Assembly (NCBI GenBank): GCA_033032175.1
Contig: CM065321.1
Location: 12,050,501-12,114,500, forward strand
Length of the DNA stretch: 64,000 nucleotides
Direction: 5' to 3'
Source: Saturnia japonica
Lineage: Eukaryota; Arthropoda; Insecta; Lepidoptera; Saturniidae
Position numbers and translations under genes: made by a program. This document shows positions 44,260 to 55,486 of this stretch, piece by piece. The number at the start of each line of letters is the position of its first letter. Within the stretch, counting starts at the first letter, position 1. The notes beneath the pieces are model-generated. The model ran no database searches and was not told where the DNA came from. It saw nothing but the letters and a program-made list of their open reading frames with translations.

Positions 44260-44688
44260 CTGAAAATATAAATTGATTTTCTTTTTAAAAAGTTTAAGAG
44301 TATTTTGGATAATTTTTATAGACTATTGATTGACGAATAACATCTATAATACTTCCTGTTTATAAAACTTCTTAAAAATCAGTCGAGCCGTTTCTGATTA
44401 AAATCCAGACATAAAAATGTGAGATCAGAGGCATATATTTATTTATATAAATGAATGGCCAGTGACCAATATACTATGATAAAATTATAATTTAAAAGTC
44501 AAAACATTCATCAGTGTACTAGCCTTTGAAGGCTAGCACCGCATGCTTTATTAATAAAGACCCTAACACAATAACCTAGTAAAAAATGAAAACAATAAAG
44601 TTAAAAATATACCGAAAGCTAATATTAGTCAAAAAGTCTATAAAATAAAAATTGACAATTAATAAATTTCAATTTGTTTCTCTCCCAG

Positions 44689-44834
44689 GAACTTCACAAT
44701 ATTCTAATGCAGGTGCAATGTGTCTGAAAACAAATCCGCTGAGTTACCGAGGAGGTAGTATGAGCATGACAATCTGCACACTATGTGGTGTTAAATCCCA
44801 GATTCGTCCGTGCATGTCGTGTATGGAATATGGG
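44689..44834 (+). CDS. orphan terminal-exon-like ORF with CxxC...CxxC module
   Basis: It is preceded by TTTCTCTCCCAG, a strong acceptor (44677-44688). It enters in phase 1 and reads TSQYSNAGAMCLKTNPLSYR, then ICTLCGVKSQIRPCMSC, ending MEYG and TAG. The spacing CxxC-x8-CxxC resembles a small zinc-binding module. No upstream partner exon was found; the neighbouring VWC gene exons that could splice here differ in phase, except the one ending at 30609. The family is not recognised. Confidence 0.45.
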
Positions 44835-45089
44835 TAGAAACATATACCACAAAATAAAAATAAAAACAGCGTTTGGTTGTTGGGGCGGCCGTGATTTTTA
44901 TGTTAATACGTGTCCGCTCGGGCACTTTTTTACGTTCCTGTCACTGCCTGCTCTACTTTAAGATGGTGTTGTTTACGTATCAGTGGATTGCGATTGAGAA
45001 GTATTTTCCAACCGTTTACAATTTTGTTTTAGCTTTTTGATGAGTAAATTGTAACTCTATATTTATTATCTATAACTAAACCACACTAA

Positions 45090-45240
45090 TATTTTGTATA
45101 CGCAATCGGTAAATCTTGACGGTAAAACTAAAACGAGCGTCGTAGCTCTCCGGCGAAATGTCCTCAAAATGGCGGCTCGTGCCCCTCCCTCGCGTGCGAA
45201 GCGTCATTGGCCGCACTCTACGTAAGGAATTCTTTGATCC
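45090..45240. promoter_or_regulatory. GC-rich island with reverse CCAAT box (possible promoter)
   Basis: GCGTCATTGGCCGC contains ATTGG (CCAAT on the minus strand), and AAAATGGCGGCTCG lies nearby. A short frame from the ATG at 45158 to a strong donor ACTCTAC|GTAAGG at 45220 could be a first exon. The region contrasts with its AT-rich surroundings. Confidence 0.35.
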
Positions 45241-45739
45241 TTTAATTATTGAGTGGTGCAATTAAATTTTGAATGTAGATGATAGATATAGTATCATCAG
45301 TTTTTTGAATTGACTCCCATTATGGAAGGAAAAAATACATGTATAATATACACACGGAATTACACATTTATTTAACATTTTATGTATTCATTTGTTTCGA
45401 ATGTGTGTCTTTTTTTAACCTCCCGAAGTTCAAGATGTTGCGTCATTATAAGCGAATGATTATTTTCAGTCTGATAATAATCATTCACAATGATAATGAT
45501 AACCAGTAAATTACTGCCATTTTCCCTATAGCAACAAAACGTTTGTGAAACATTTGAACATTCCAATATTATAAGACAATTTTAACAAAAAAGATTTTGA
45601 GGAATTCCAATTATGTTGAAGGTCCAATGAAAATATAATTAAAATGGGACAACCCTAGAGGTATATCCCCTTTCCAGCAAAAAAAATCTAAATCGGTTCA
45701 TAAACAAAGATATGCATGAGCATTCATTAAAAAAAAAAA

Positions 45740-46645
45740 TACATTCGAATTGAGAACCTCCCCGTTTTTTTGAAGTCTGTTAAAAATAAGAATATATCTA
45801 CAAGTATGCATCACATGATAATTGTACCAAAAGCTTGGTTAATTTGCACATTCAAAGTGTTTTTGGTTATATTGACTTGCTTATTTGATATACATTCGAA
45901 TTGAGAACCTCCCCGTTTTTTTGATGTCTGTTAAAAATAAGAATATATCTACAAGTATGCATCACATGATAATTGTACCAAAAGCTTGATTAATTTGCAC
46001 ATTCAATGTGTTTTTGGTTATATTGACTTACTTATTTGATATACATTCGAATTGAGAACCTCCCCGTTTTTTTGATGTCTGTTAAAAATAAGAATATATC
46101 TACAAGTATGCATCACATGATAATTGTACCAAAGCTTGGTTAATTTGCACATTCAAAGTGTTTTTGGTTATATTGACTTGCTTATTTGATATACATTCGA
46201 ATTGAGAACCTCCCCGTTTTTTTGATGTCTGTTAAAAATAAGAATATATCTACAAGTATGCATCACATGATAATTGTACCAAAAGCTTGGTTAATTTGCA
46301 CATTCAATGTGTTTTTGGTTATATTGACTTACTTATTTGATATACATTCGAATTGAGAACCTCCCCGTTTTTTTGATGTCTGTTAAAAATAAGAATATAT
46401 CTACAAGTATGCATCACATGATAATTGTACCAAAAGCTTGGTTAATTTGCACATTCAATGTGTTTTTGGTTATATTGACTTACTTATTTGATATACATTC
46501 GAATTGAGAACCTCCCCGTTTTTTTGATGTCTGTTAAAAATAAGAATATATCTACAAGTATGCATCACATGATAATTGTACCAAAAGCTTGGTTAATTTG
46601 CACATTCAATGTGTTTTTGGTTATATTGAATTACTTATTTGATAT
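45740..46645. repeat. tandem array, six 151-bp units
   Basis: Units start at 45740, 45891, 46042, 46192, 46343 and 46494. Each begins TACATTCGAATTGAGAACC and ends TTACTTATTTGATA or close to it. Spacing is 151 bp, with one unit of 150. Units differ at only a few positions, so amplification is recent. The block ATTCGAATTGAGAACCTCC is widespread in lepidopteran DNA, suggesting the array grew from a dispersed repeat. Confidence 0.95.
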
Positions 46646-48195
46646 ATTTTATTGAACTAGAACTTCTTTCAGGCGCAAATTGTGTGTAACTAAACATTTT
46701 TCCGAAAGAAGCAACATTCCGTTAAGTCTATAGTCAAGTTTGTTTCTTTTTATTTAATGAATTAATTGTTTGATTAATTAAGATATAAAATATTTTTGAT
46801 GAATAAGAATTGTGCGTGCGTACGTGCGTTTTAAGTAAAACTTCTTTGACCTTGTAACAATATGTTATTACAATTATATATTATTACAATTATAATAAAT
46901 AAGTCGTTTCTTTTTTAAATTTGACTATAGATTTTACCATAGATTTAACTTAATACATAGATGAGAAGCTTGAAAGAGAAATACCATGGTATACGCTTGT
47001 GTTAGAACGAGATAGGGATGCGAGACCATTTTTCTACTTTGTGCTATCGACCTGCATCGGTCTACGTAAATCGTTAATAAAACAAATTCTGTTTATTTTT
47101 GCAAATTTTAATTTTTTTAAGTAGAATGATTAGTATACGTGTTTCATTGTGGTTACGTGTATTTGAACTGGATGAGTTACATCCATGTAACAAAGAAATC
47201 CACAAAATAATACGCACACTAGTGTATTTTGTTTTTGGTTTTGTGATTTGAACTCATTGCTGATCTATAATACTACTCTCTCAAGTCGCCAATAAAGAAG
47301 TTTTACTTTTGTTAGTTACCGTTTTTGGATGAACATAAATGATATATTTTAATATTTTTTTTATTTTGATATTTATTGTAGATTACCAAAGAATTTTTTT
47401 GTTGTTGTTTTCTTTGACATGTATAATAATCTGCTGTTTTAAAATTGTTATCAGTATTTTAAACGTAAATCTACGGTTACAATATGAAGATTTTAAAAGC
47501 GGATTATTTTGTAATTGATTATGTAAAAATGAAGTACATGGTAAATAGTTAATTCGTATATTGTTTTTTTGTATTATGTTTATACTTTTTTGAAATATTC
47601 GTTATAATGGTGTGTTTTTAAATAACTGTTCATTGCGCTGTAAGTGATTGTTATTTTGTTTACGATAAGGCAAATCACATTCATTTCAACACTACAGGAA
47701 ATTGCAAATGGTATTATATTATAAATATTTAGTTTTACGTTTGTGTTGAAATTGAAGTTAGAGAAATCTTGTGAATCGATTATTTGTTAAAATTCTCGAT
47801 TTTTCGGAAATTAAATATTATATATAATAATAAAACATTACTGAAGCACATAATAATGTTACCGAATATTCAAATATTTTATTAGTAATATGGTATGGAG
47901 GCAACGTATAAGGAGAGAATGAATCTAGATCTATACCTATATTTTCTGTGTAAGATAAATTACTGAATATTTGTAATGTAAGTTAAAATTAAGATATTGA
48001 GGCATTGGATTAAGATACATATTATAAATTAATATCAAACGAAGCCTGATCACAAATTAAAAAGTGAATTTCATAGGAGTTGCGTTATGTTTTTTATTTT
48101 CGTTGCGTTTTCGGACAGCACTGACTTTGTCTTACTAGTCGAATCAATCGTATTGAAGTGATAACGTTCGGACACCGTGTCGATCAACGTAGGTG
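46646..48195. other. AT-rich intergenic sequence
   Basis: No gene or named element. The stretch at 46810-46860 contains a short GTGCGTGCGTACGTGCG tract. Confidence 0.4.
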
Positions 48196-48199
48196 TGAA

Positions 48200-48370
48200 T
48201 CCTTACAATAGTGGTTGGGCAATTTCTAATTTCCTACCAACCTTTAAAGTTGAAAATCTATGGCTTAGCACCTACAGGTATGTTTCGGCAGCTGCACTTG
48301 AGAGCCAGTTCAGCCAGTCACTTAACATCAGGTGAGATTTGTCGAACGCTAAACCTATAAAATATATAAA
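48200..48370 (+). repeat. SINE S2 copy
   Basis: TTTCGGCAGCTGCACTTGAG and CACTTAACATCAGGTGAG match the S2 family. Confidence 0.55.
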
Positions 48371-49379
48371 AAGTGTAAACTTACTATACCTAAAAATATA
48401 TTAAAACGATACGCTTTTGATTGTTAACTTTTTTAATTCATGAAATCTTAAGTAGATTTTTAATCTTAAGAAGATAACTGAGCGGTGACCATTTAATTGT
48501 TGTCCGATAACGATGAAGTTACTGTCGGTTGATGATGTAGTTACTATCAAGTGTTCATTCGATTATAGACTTATAAGTAGTTATTTTCTTTTTTAGTTTC
48601 TGATCATAGACACACTTTTCATGTTTCAGTTTTGTCGCACTACCGATATAACTTTTTAATAATTATTTTCACTGTTATACCCGTGGGTATTAAAAATGCC
48701 GCTGATCGACGCGAAGAAGATTTATTTGAATTCCACACAGTTACATATTACACGAACTCACAACACTGTTATTTATTACACTGTGGTTTCGCTTCCTTTT
48801 ATCGCTCGTTGTTATCGCTTTGTAATTAAAAACTGAACTGAACTGCTCGGCGCCGCGTCTGAGTAGCTTACCTACACTAAACGACCGCAGAAACATTGTG
48901 AAGCATCGCGACTTTTCTTGATGTTTACTTTCAATGCCTACTCGATGACGTAATCGAGGCGATAAGCCCTATACAATGTTGTGTAAACTGCGATGCTTAC
49001 ACAAACATGCGCCGCGGTTGTTTACGACGTGAACATTATTTCGAAGTCCTGAGAAGTTTGTAGTTGCTTCGAGATATTTTGGGAACAGGATTTTTCTATC
49101 TTTTTAATCGGGTTATAACAGGTTTTAACACTATGTTAACTGATATGTTTTACTATTATTGAAAATTTACTATATTTTAATAGTCTGACTTTTTACAGTT
49201 CTAACTATTTTAGTATGCATAAAATAAAATTGATTTGAATTATTAAACGTAGTGTTATAGGTACCGCTATACAGATAACTCTATGAGTTATCACGTGAAT
49301 AATAGCGCCAATTGTCGGTTAATTCGTAGATAGGATATTGAAAATGTTTTCAAAATTGTATCATGATAAAATTATATAA
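48371..49379. other. intergenic sequence
   Basis: 48680-48745 (ATACCCGTGGGTATTAAAAA, GCGAAGAAGATTTATTTGA) resembles 29295-29360, a minor repeat. Nothing else was seen. Confidence 0.35.
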
Positions 49380-49915
49380 TCTATATTATAGTATAATATA
49401 ATAAAGCGGAAAAGTTGTTTTGTTTGTTTAATCACGTTAATCTCTAGAACTACCAGTCAGATTGGAAAAAATCTTTTTGTATATGATTGACAGATTCAAG
49501 GAATAGTATAGGCTATTTAACATTAGGCTACAACTCTCAAATAGTCTTAAATATTGTGGTCATAAATATTTTTGTTTAGTAAGTCGAAAGTGGAAGACTT
49601 CCCGAACTGTTTTATCCGCGTGCGCTGGCGTATTGGTTAATGATACGTAAATACAATGTTCTACATAAATATTGGTCCTTAGAAGCCTTACGAACAAACG
49701 TTACCCTAAACATAAAGACAATTTTATGAAGCAAAATTTTGCCCTTTATGGTATGTTATTGGGACTCATAGTTTAGGAGATAATGAAAAATTAAAATTAT
49801 TTGTACTTGCGGAAAGTGAGATCAATAATTATGATGGGCTATACGGGTCAATTGGCGTCGCGGCGTATTTTGTCGGATAAAATTAACATTGGTGAAATCG
49901 TGGGGCACAGTTAGT
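49380..49915 (+). mobile_element. diverged Helitron-family element
   Basis: It starts TCTATATTATAG after A and continues AATAAAGCGGAAAAGTTG, TTAATCTCTAGAACTACC. It ends CGTGGGGCACAGTTAGT. The plan is the same as 7246-7920 but the sequence is clearly older or from another subfamily. Confidence 0.6.
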
Positions 49916-50011
49916 CTGCAGATATGGTGATATACCCTAGTACACAGCCGCTGTCAGCATGTGTGGGCACAAAAAATTAAATGATCAGAGTTTTTCGTTT
50001 CAAATTAGAAT

Positions 50012-50362
50012 GTGATTTTATACGAATTTCGTATTAGAGTCAAGCCGAGTTATTACTTTCTTGAAAGCCTATTTAGATGGAGAGAGTTTATCGCACGTTA
50101 TCGTAGAAGTCGTACCGCCATAAGATTATCGTATCATAATGTTTATTTAAAGGAAATAACTAAATTCTGCTGCAACTGTTTACACGGCGAAATTTATAGT
50201 AAGATTCTTGCTTACGAGTTCTCGACTTGTATAAACACTATCTCGAAAGGCATTTTTTCAATGTCATACGAGTATCGTACGAATCAGTTTGAACCGTATT
50301 CGTGCAAGAATTGCCTTTCGATTTGGTATTTTTCTCAAAATCATATACATAAATCTTTTTAA
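50012..50362 (+). other. 116-codon open frame, probably not a gene
   Basis: It has many aromatic and Cys residues in AT-rich DNA, with no domain, splice context or repeat match. It is listed because of its length; chance is the likelier reading. Confidence 0.15.
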
Positions 50363-51740
50363 ATTGGAACTGCAGATAATATTAAGTTCATTAATGTTTT
50401 TATTTATAGAAATTATGAGTGTTTGTGAAATACGGATAATGAGACTTTAAAGTTAGTATTAGAATCTAGAATGAGAAAAAGAACAAAAATTATCAGATGC
50501 TCGAAAAGTGTTTCTGCTCGCTTTCCATTTTTTGACCCAACATCTTTATTCGTTTTTTTTTTAAACTGAAATTCTTATCTTAGAAAAGCAGAAATAATTA
50601 AAACAACTTCGCGCACTACACTCATGGTAGGTGCCATTGCACAAAAACTCGAAATACAATTTTTGCTTTCCAATTCTGTTTAGACAGAGGTGATGACAAT
50701 TCAATGGCGGGGAAATTCTCGCCCATGTGGAAGAGCGATAATCGCGAATGTTTACATGAAGAATTCAATAATCGTCTAATCGAGTCGAGATACTCTTTCC
50801 ATATAAATGGGCCTCTACTAAAGTTATTAAATTCATACTGCCACCTATGTTAGTATCACGTAAATAACTTTAGGCAATTAATAGGCTATGAATATGTTAA
50901 TACGTAAAGTTATGGAAAAAAGTAGATAGGCCTCTCTGGTTCTCGTGGCCTCAATTGTAAAATTCTGCATTCCCTCGATATGCTTGTCCACTTTAATAAA
51001 ATAATGCAATAATTTTTGTATGACATAAATATTTCAGAAAATTACATAAAAGTTACAATTTGATAAAAGGTGTAAACATACTTATAACACGCCACGTCAC
51101 CGGACGAATGAAGCGCGTGTTTAGTCAAATCTAATCGTACTAAATTGTATGAAACACGTTATTAACACCCGAAACGACGTCGCGCTCGGCTGTCTATTTC
51201 GGTATATAGCATCGTTCTGTCCTTTTCTCTCCGCGTCACTTCGCGTTACATGTTAAAAGTATATTACCGCCCTAATGATTTACCTTTAATAAGAAAAAAA
51301 ATGGCTTAGGCAATTTCAAAACAATACAGAATAGACAAAGACACCATAAAAGGTTATGAATTAGCATACAACAATAAAAATACTTTTTTATGATTAATAG
51401 TTTATTTTGTAAAAAGGTATTTGTTCAGAGCAATATTTTAAATAGTTATAACGACGAAATCTCAGTACACAGTGAGAATATTTTATTGGTAGCTTTTTCC
51501 TAAGATACACTAGTTTACTTTGGATAATCACCTAATGAGGGTTACCATACGTAAAAATGTATTGTACTAGATGAAAAAAATCTTGTGTATTTGTACTTTT
51601 GCGTATGAGAAAAAGTATGTATGAAAAATATACTTTAAGATTAATATGTTTACATAATACATATTAATCTTAAAACATATCTATTAATTAAAAAAAAAAA
51701 ATACTTCAATCGTATGAATTGTTCTCGACAAGTCGTTACT
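50363..51740. other. intergenic AT-rich sequence with one short hairpin
   Basis: 51634-51648 and 51660-51674 form a perfect 15-bp inverted repeat (TTTAAGATTAATATG) with an 11-base loop. No gene was seen. Confidence 0.5.
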
Positions 51741-51746
51741 GTGCTA

Positions 51747-52082
51747 CTCCTTCTTCCTAACTTGACAACCGGTCCTCTTTAATGAAGACCATTACTGCCA
51801 TTATCGAGTGAATTATTTTGTCATGTGTTATGACGATTCATTATCCTAACAAGATAGATGGTGGCTCCCTTGTTAGAACTTTCTAGGAAGTTTTTGTGGG
51901 ATCTCGGAATTAATGCTTTCAGCTTATATTTATAATCCACCTCACTTATGCACAAAAACCAAACTATATTACGCAAAACGTCAACAATATTACATAATAT
52001 AGGGTCAAAAACCTAAGTAAATGAATTAAAAATAAAATACACAACATGTCACTTCAAGATCCCGCCAAATACTCCGCGTTTT
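51747..52082 (+). repeat. R1 repeat copy (full length)
   Basis: CTTCTTCCTAACTTGACAAC at the left, core TTGTTAGAACTTTCTAGG, and CACTTCAAGATCCCGCCAAA at the right. This is the best plus-strand reference copy in the window. Confidence 0.82.
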
Positions 52083-52176
52083 TATTAATATAAGATGTTG
52101 ATTATTTAATTCTGCATTTATCTGATTAAATTTTTTGGAAAAACGTTGGTGACCCTTACAAATTGCCTTAACTTAC

Positions 52177-52274
52177 CTACTATGCTTTTCAAACGAGAAG
52201 ATAATCGCATCAGCGGGAACTTGTCCAAATTGTACTGCCAGCAACAAAAATATTGTAAATACAAAACGAATACA
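52177..52274 (-). CDS. signal-peptide-like exon (possible small secreted protein gene)
   Basis: The minus-strand frame reads CIRFVFTIFLLLAVQFGQVP, then ADAIIFSFEKHS, a textbook hydrophobic secretion signal with an AxA-type cleavage zone. It ends AG|GTAAGT, a strong donor in phase 2. That phase joins directly to the terminal exon at 44259-44169, giving a protein of about 62 residues from the parts seen. Problem: this frame has no ATG before an upstream stop. The nearest ATG (52275-52273) is in another frame, so either an upstream exon, a frameshift or a sequence error is involved. The intron would be about 7.9 kb. Confidence 0.4.
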
Positions 52275-53416
52275 TAATTTCTTTACAGTTTATATTTTTG
52301 TTGTATTTTACACAGTTTATATTACATTGTTTTTTTGATCGAACATTTTTTATTGTATTTGCATGCGAAATGCTAAGCAAGATGGCGGTTGACAGTTATC
52401 AGCTTATTTGATACGCATAGTAGGTGGTATATTATGTTTTTTTAAATGTAATAATATATCTGTGCGTTATGTTGTATGTTTTTCGCTTGTGTGAATTTTG
52501 TAATGTATGATAATAGTGTGTATAAATAGCACATATCTAGATGTTATAATATTATAAATCACTGTTATTTCTTTAAATAACTCTAAATGCAGTGTATCGG
52601 ATCGAATGAATAAAATCTAATGGTACCTAGTTGATTACGATGCTCAAATTGTCGAAAAACGCTTACGATAAGTTCAAGAAAACTTTTATGTTACCTGATT
52701 ATAGTCATTGATGTATTACGTCAATGATAATAGTATATAATTCTGTATCGTTTTATGTAATTAGAGTTAGGATAGGATATAGACAATACTTGATAATTCC
52801 ATTATGTAAAAAATACATTCCAAGTAATTTTAAATTTACCATAGTTTGTAATTTGTATAACTATATTTTCCCCTTTATTTTAAATTTCGTAAATTTCGAT
52901 ATTAATATGAATTATAAAATGTAACATATATCAGTATTAAATATTAATATAAACGGCTATCAGAACCAAAAATTATGTTCAAAAATTTAAATAAAACGAT
53001 TTTAACAAATTAATGGTTTTAATTGATAATACCTTAATTTATAATAAAGAATTAGCACTTCAAAGTGAGAGTTCCTGCAATACTATACGGTGACCTAGAA
53101 GATACGTTGTGGCAATGTGAAAAATTTGCCGGAGTTTCATCGAATTCCAACAATGGATGTGTGTATCCTACAACTTCGTTCAACATGTTGAAACCGTAGA
53201 ATTCATCAGGCATTATCTCGAAATGAAAATTGGTAACACTGGAGATATACATTTAATTTATGTTTACACTTTGGCTCTCATATATGGCATTGGTGCCAAT
53301 TTCTCTGTGTCTTTTTAAATATATAGTATATGTAGTAGTAGTAGTATATACTTAAATAGTATAAGTATCACGGAAAAGTGACGTCACAGCGTCAAATCGG
53401 TAAGCTGATCCCGAAA

Positions 53417-53620
53417 CGTGACAAACTAAAAGAGGGTGTAAAAGTGTGAAAGGGTTTATCACCATTTGCGTAACGGTCGCGACCCAGTCGGGTACAGTTA
53501 CCCTATGGCTATCAACCGTGACAAACTAATATTAGAGTTTAATGGCATGAAAGGGTTTATCACCATTTGCGTAACGGTCGCGACCCAATCGGGTACAGTT
53601 ACCCTATGGCTATCACCCCG
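53417..53620 (+). repeat. 100-bp tandem duplication
   Basis: Both units start CGTGACAAACTAA (53417 and 53517) and share GAAAGGGTTTATCACCATTT and GGGTACAGTTACCCTATGGC. A related, diverged segment may occur at 31165-31235. Confidence 0.8.
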
Positions 53621-53689
53621 TAAAACCTCTTATTAATTTAATGGCATAAATAGTTATATTACGCAGGCGAAAGCGTTGATACCAATACA

Positions 53690-53815
53690 GTTCAGCTTAT
53701 GACGTAATATAAAGGTTTTGCTAGCAACGTAAGCCACGTGATAAGTACCTACTTTATACAATAATTGAACTTATGAGTAATATAAAGATGCTAGCAAGTA
53801 AGCCACGTGAAAGAC
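53690..53815 (+). repeat. short local duplication
   Basis: ATATAAAG, then GCTAGCAA, GTAAGCCACGTGA occur twice (about 53707-53740 and 53778-53811). Confidence 0.6.
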
Positions 53816-54024
53816 CGTGTGGACTGGAACCATCTTCAGTTTCTGGATTTGGTAACCATGGACCGCACTGCCTGTAGCCTTCTTCCTGTAAATAAATTTA
53901 TATGCTTAGCTCATCTTATATTGTTAACGTGTTCTTTCTTCTTCTTTTGGTTTTGGCGGCGCAGACGCATTTGCCAGTGTCAATGTGTTTAAGCCTAAAT
54001 TTGTAGTCTTTGTAATCTTCAAAG

Positions 54025-54175
54025 TTGGTTGTAACAAGATGGCAGGCTCCGTTGTTAGAACTGTCTAAGGAGTTTTTGTGGTAACTCAAAATGCATGTTT
54101 TCTAGTTATTATTTGTAATCCACTTCATCTGTGCATAATAACCAAACTAAATCACGCAAAATATAGAGACAAAAT
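54025..54175 (+). repeat. R1 repeat fragment
   Basis: GTTAGAACTGTCTAAGGAG and CCAAACTAAATCACGCAAAA match R1; both ends are truncated. Confidence 0.6.
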
Positions 54176-55306
54176 AATGGACGTCGCTAGCCGGTGGCCT
54201 GGGGGGGGGGGAGCAAGTTAATATATAGAGGATGGAAATTGTAGGTACAGTTAAAAGCACACGAAGCTTTACACTTGGTAGCGCAAGTCTTACCTCCGAT
54301 TTCCCCCATAGTGCTTCATTTAGCGTTTTTAACTAGCGTGTTGCCGAGCTTGAACCCTTCCTTCCCCAAAGACCTCTGGAAATCTTATCCACTGCAGGAA
54401 CACCACACCAAACAAGATAATTTGGCTGCGATCTTCTGTAGGATGGAGATATTCCACCAGTCGGGCTGCCCCAAGTAGAAAGAAATCTCCAAACGAAATT
54501 TATCTGTGCCCTACCTTTCTTATCATATATTTATATTGTTGTATAAAATTGTTGTTTCAATATTGACAAAAAACCAGTGTTTAATCGTTTTTATAAATCG
54601 GAAGTAATATGAGATTTAAACGGATACTTTTTATGATGTTGCATTTTTTACTTATTTATTATTTTGAAAAAAGGTAAAAAACCTGATAACTCAAAAATGG
54701 TTCACTTTTGCATAATGCATATGGGGGTTAAAATTATCGCAAATAGTCACCCCTATCACCTCCTTACGGGAATATTTTGAATTACAAATAACCCTGTATT
54801 TAGGTTTGAGGGTCTGTTCATTGCGTTTTTCTTGTATTGAAATGTCATGAGGACTACTACGCAACGCCTTCCAAAATCACTCTCAGCACTGGCTGCGATT
54901 TTCAAATATATCACGTCACATCAGAGGACGTATTGTTACCAAAACCTAAAGCCTATAAATTTATAAAAAAAGTTATCAAAATTTAGAAATTATTTGCAAA
55001 GATTTCAAAAACATTGGGAATAAAGAACAGAAAAATTTACCGAAAACATGGCATACGAATAACGATCTAGCCAGTGTTGAGTCCATACCGCATCAAAATG
55101 ATGGAAAATTAATCACACCCGGAGTACACCATTACTAATAAATAAAATAAATAAAATAAAAATAAAAAACCCTTTTATTTCCGGTTTTACAAATAATATA
55201 AAGATAAAACACTTTTATCTACCTTTTTTTCATAGCAATGAATTTTTTAAATTATGTATGTAGTATAATTATCGTAATAAAAATAAAAACATTTACATTT
55301 TAAGTA
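54176..55306. other. intergenic sequence
   Basis: Includes a G-run (GGGGGGGGGG) at about 54202-54211. The open frame at 54275-54478 has no recognisable product. Confidence 0.35.
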
Positions 55307-55311
55307 GGTAG

Positions 55312-55462
55312 TGTAGGATTTTGAATGTATTCCAAACAAAGGCTCTCTATAAATGTTTTTGGTAAAAATGCGTATGTCATAATGACAGACATTGTTTATG
55401 AGTTTATAAAATAAAATTCTGTTTGAGAACAGTTAATTGTGTTCATTGTGTAAGAACCTACA
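55312..55462 (+). repeat. 5' LTR
   Basis: It contains AATAAAATTC near its 3' third, the probable polyadenylation signal of the element. TG...CA ends. Confidence 0.95.
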
Positions 55463-55486
55463 CAAAACTGGCGACGAGGATAAACA

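Noticed and set aside
45740..46645. CRISPR-like array
   Set aside because: Units are 151 bp and contiguous with no unique spacers; a eukaryotic tandem repeat.
54275..54478. 67-codon ORF
   Set aside because: No domain, splice signal or family match; composition is compatible with chance.
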